From Thamnaconus septentrionalis (lineage: Eukaryota; Chordata; Actinopteri; Tetraodontiformes; Monacanthidae), in NCBI GenBank assembly GCA_009823395.1, contig CM020501.1, forward strand, positions 15,526,361 to 15,590,360: a stretch of DNA of 64,000 nt, in the 5' to 3' direction. The position numbers were made by a program, and so were the translations under genes. This document shows positions 60,707-64,000 of the stretch, one piece after another (the stretch's first letter is position 1; every line of letters starts with the position of its first letter). Below the pieces are notes generated by a model. It ran no database searches and was not told where the DNA came from. It worked only from the letters and a program-made list of their open reading frames with translations.

Positions 60707-62144
60707 ATGGCTCTGAATGTGCCGGGTCTGATAGTGATGGCAGGTTTCTACCTGGTGATCTTGGGCACGGGCATCTGGGCATCGATGCGCTCCAAGAAAG
60801 AAGAGAAGAAGTGCACGGGAGATGGCATGGAGATCACCTTACTGGCTGGGCGAAATATCAACTTGCTTGTTGGCATCTTTACTCTCACCGGTAATGCAGT
60901 GGCAGAGTGGGGGGAGTTTTCTTAATGCTACATCTGATTGTCTTGTGTTTTATTACTGTGTTTTCAGTCTCAAAAAGTCTTGGTTTGCTTTTTGCCCCCT
61001 CAACAGCCACATGGGTTGGTGGAGGCTTCATCCTTGGTATAGCTGAGGCAACATACAATCCAACACTTGGTGCCGTGTGGGCTCTCATGCCAGTGCCTTA
61101 TGTCCTGACCTTCTTCTTAGGTGAGTCACCCGATTAACCCCCTGTGAACTTTGAACCCTAAATAAAAAGAAAATCCTAGCCCCTACCCATAGTAGCAACC
61201 CAAGCACTATTCCTTTGCCTTTGGTTGATACCAGCTAATAAACATCTGATGAGTCAGCACCATTAAAAAATTTGTGAAATTTGGAGGCTTTACGTGAAAG
61301 TCTACTTGAGACACCCAACTTTGGCTGGGGTATTTGGGCTCCTCTTCAAGAGGCAAATCTGAAGATGGAATATTGTCACTGTTATTATATTTCGAACAGT
61401 GTAATTCTTAGAGGGATTAAACTGAATCCTGAGCAAAGAGGATCCATTTGTTCAAACTGGAGTAGACGTTCAAAGTGGTGAATGTGTGTGCCACGTCCAG
61501 CTCAGCCCCACCTAACCAGTCGCCTCTTACAGGTAGTGACTGCTTTCAGTTGAGTGCATTGACCTGTGCACACAACAGAACCTTCAGTCAGGATTATGGG
61601 ACTCATTATAGTAGCAAGGCTGTGGCGGCAAGAACTCTGACTGCCATAGGAATGAATCCATTTCTAAATGCAGAGGTCCTGATCAATGTGGACAAGAGGC
61701 ACCTTCTTGAGAGGAGACCTTAGATGTGATGTTGCATTGGTGGGAGGGGTGCAGTTATTTTAGTTGACCAATTGAAGGTGTTCTGTATACATACATAGCA
61801 CAGCGAGGGGCATAAGCGCAACTTACAGTGGCTTTTAACAGGATTCCAACCAGCTCAACCTGTCCCAGAGACCATCAAAAGTCCATCAAACCCTCGAGAG
61901 GATTTCTTTGTGTGCTTCTTGACATGAAATGACTTATAATGAACTAAGCAGGCCTCTACCACAAGCTGAGGTCCTTCTGACCAGTGAAGAAGCTCATATA
62001 ACCACCACCCTCTCCAACTCCCATGCACCAATAAAAGTGTCGCTCAGTTTAAAAATAGTATCTTGAGAAATCATTCCAGGGTTGTAACTTGGAGCAACAG
62101 CTGCGAAGGGATGAGTTAGTGCAAAGATGTCCTACTCTCCATTG

Positions 62145-62181
<37 letters not shown>

Positions 62182-62711
62182 GGATAGATAATTACTTTTT
62201 TCATCCCAAAGGGAAATTCACTAAGAAGAAGACATAGTCAGTGGTCTATCTGCAACACATAAGCTTATGAGCACTCTGTGACCCCAAAATCACAATAGGC
62301 TGCACATTGAGTGTCAAAGGGAAGTGGAAACACTAAAGACCCCATACACAGGAAAAATAACATACCTTGTTTTGGTCCATTGTTAACAAAGTGAACATAT
62401 GAACTCAGCTGAAAGGTTTCTTGTGTCACATGCACACATACTTAAATCCCTTACCCACATCATCTTCTTAGTTTCTTTTTCTTTTTAATGTAAAAGTGTG
62501 ACAAATGAATTCATTATTTAATGTATGTTTGAGGGTTTCTTTCTTTTTGCACCAGGTGGTTTTTTCTTTGCCAAGCCAATGAGAGAGAACAAGTATGTGA
62601 CGATGATGGACCCCTTCCAGCATAAATACGGGAACGTGCTAAGCAGCGCACTCATTTTTCCGGCGCTGGTTGCCGATGTCCTGTGGGTGGCACGCACTCT
62701 TGTCAGCCTGG
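60707..62711 (+). CDS. High-affinity choline transporter-like (SLC5A7-like), copy 2, first three coding exons (partial)
   Basis: Second SLC5 family gene, cut by the window edge. Coding exons 60707-60890, 61007-61120 and 62556-62711 encode about 151 residues covering the first membrane segments. Motifs: [52 protein letters not shown]. Exon lengths 184, 114 and 156 nt and phases are identical to copy 1. In coding exon 2 the two copies share 26 of 38 residues by my count, and both differ from human SLC5A7 in having GGGFILG where human has GGGYING. The aromatics equivalent to human Trp62, Tyr91 and Trp141 are present. The start-codon exon begins at an acceptor 25 bases upstream of the ATG (AGGATGG). 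The fourth exon should lie beyond 64000. Choline as substrate is an inference. Confidence 0.85.
61121..62555 (+). other. Intron 2 of slc5a7-like copy 2
   Basis: A 1.4-kb intron containing the (GATA)n-tailed retroposon remnant at 62145-62240 and no exon-like sequence. Confidence 0.75.
62145..62240 (-). mobile_element. (GATA)n with reversed LINE tail
   Basis: A GATA array is followed by ATTACTTTTTTCATCCCAAA and GGGAAATTC. This is the reverse complement of the common fish LINE end, GAATTTCCC through an AATAAA-like stretch to a TATC tail. Confidence 0.6.

Positions 62712-64000
<1,289 letters not shown>

Overview
The window reads as nuclear DNA of a teleost fish, probably a percomorph-type genome. 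Its genes have many short coding exons with GT-AG introns. The intergenic DNA is full of (CA)n, (GA)n, (GATA)n and (TA)n microsatellites, LINE 3' tails of a kind common in fish, and small hAT-type DNA transposons. Nothing prokaryotic or viral was seen, and no tRNA, rRNA or CRISPR array. All recognised genes lie on the + strand.

Layout: (1) 1-14463 is upstream and 5' non-coding sequence with two CpG-rich regions (about 5.4-6.0 kb and 9.5-10.7 kb) that are candidate promoters or first exons. (2) 14468-26647 is frmpd1, a FERM and PDZ domain scaffold, in 14 coding exons. Its last exon is broken by two single-base shifts, each in an AAAA run; adding one A to each run restores a length divisible by three (2040 codons plus stop). 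(3) 30435-37594 is a complete 16-exon MATE-family gene (slc47a type, 595 aa). (4) 40482-44585 is a complete 8-exon gene like the high-affinity choline transporter SLC5A7 (560 aa). (5) 44.9-51.0 kb is a nest of hAT-like elements, a MITE and LTR-like blocks. (6) 51-60.7 kb is mostly non-coding. (7) 60707-62711 holds the first three coding exons of a second slc5a7-like gene; their lengths (184, 114 and 156 nt) and phases equal those of the first copy, so the two are tandem duplicates. The second gene runs off the right edge.

By family, slc47a proteins are proton/organic-cation exporters and SLC5A7 is a sodium-coupled choline importer, so three neighbouring genes probably handle organic cations. 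Nothing in the sequence shows that they are co-regulated. frmpd1 is a scaffold whose mammalian relative binds GPSM1/GPSM2 (AGS3/LGN). I did not find a convincing new biological system. The best leads are the paired homopolymer frameshifts in frmpd1, a recursive-splice-like junction at its start codon, active-site-type substitutions in the MATE and choline-transporter paralogues, and the composite transposon nest between the two choline-transporter copies.
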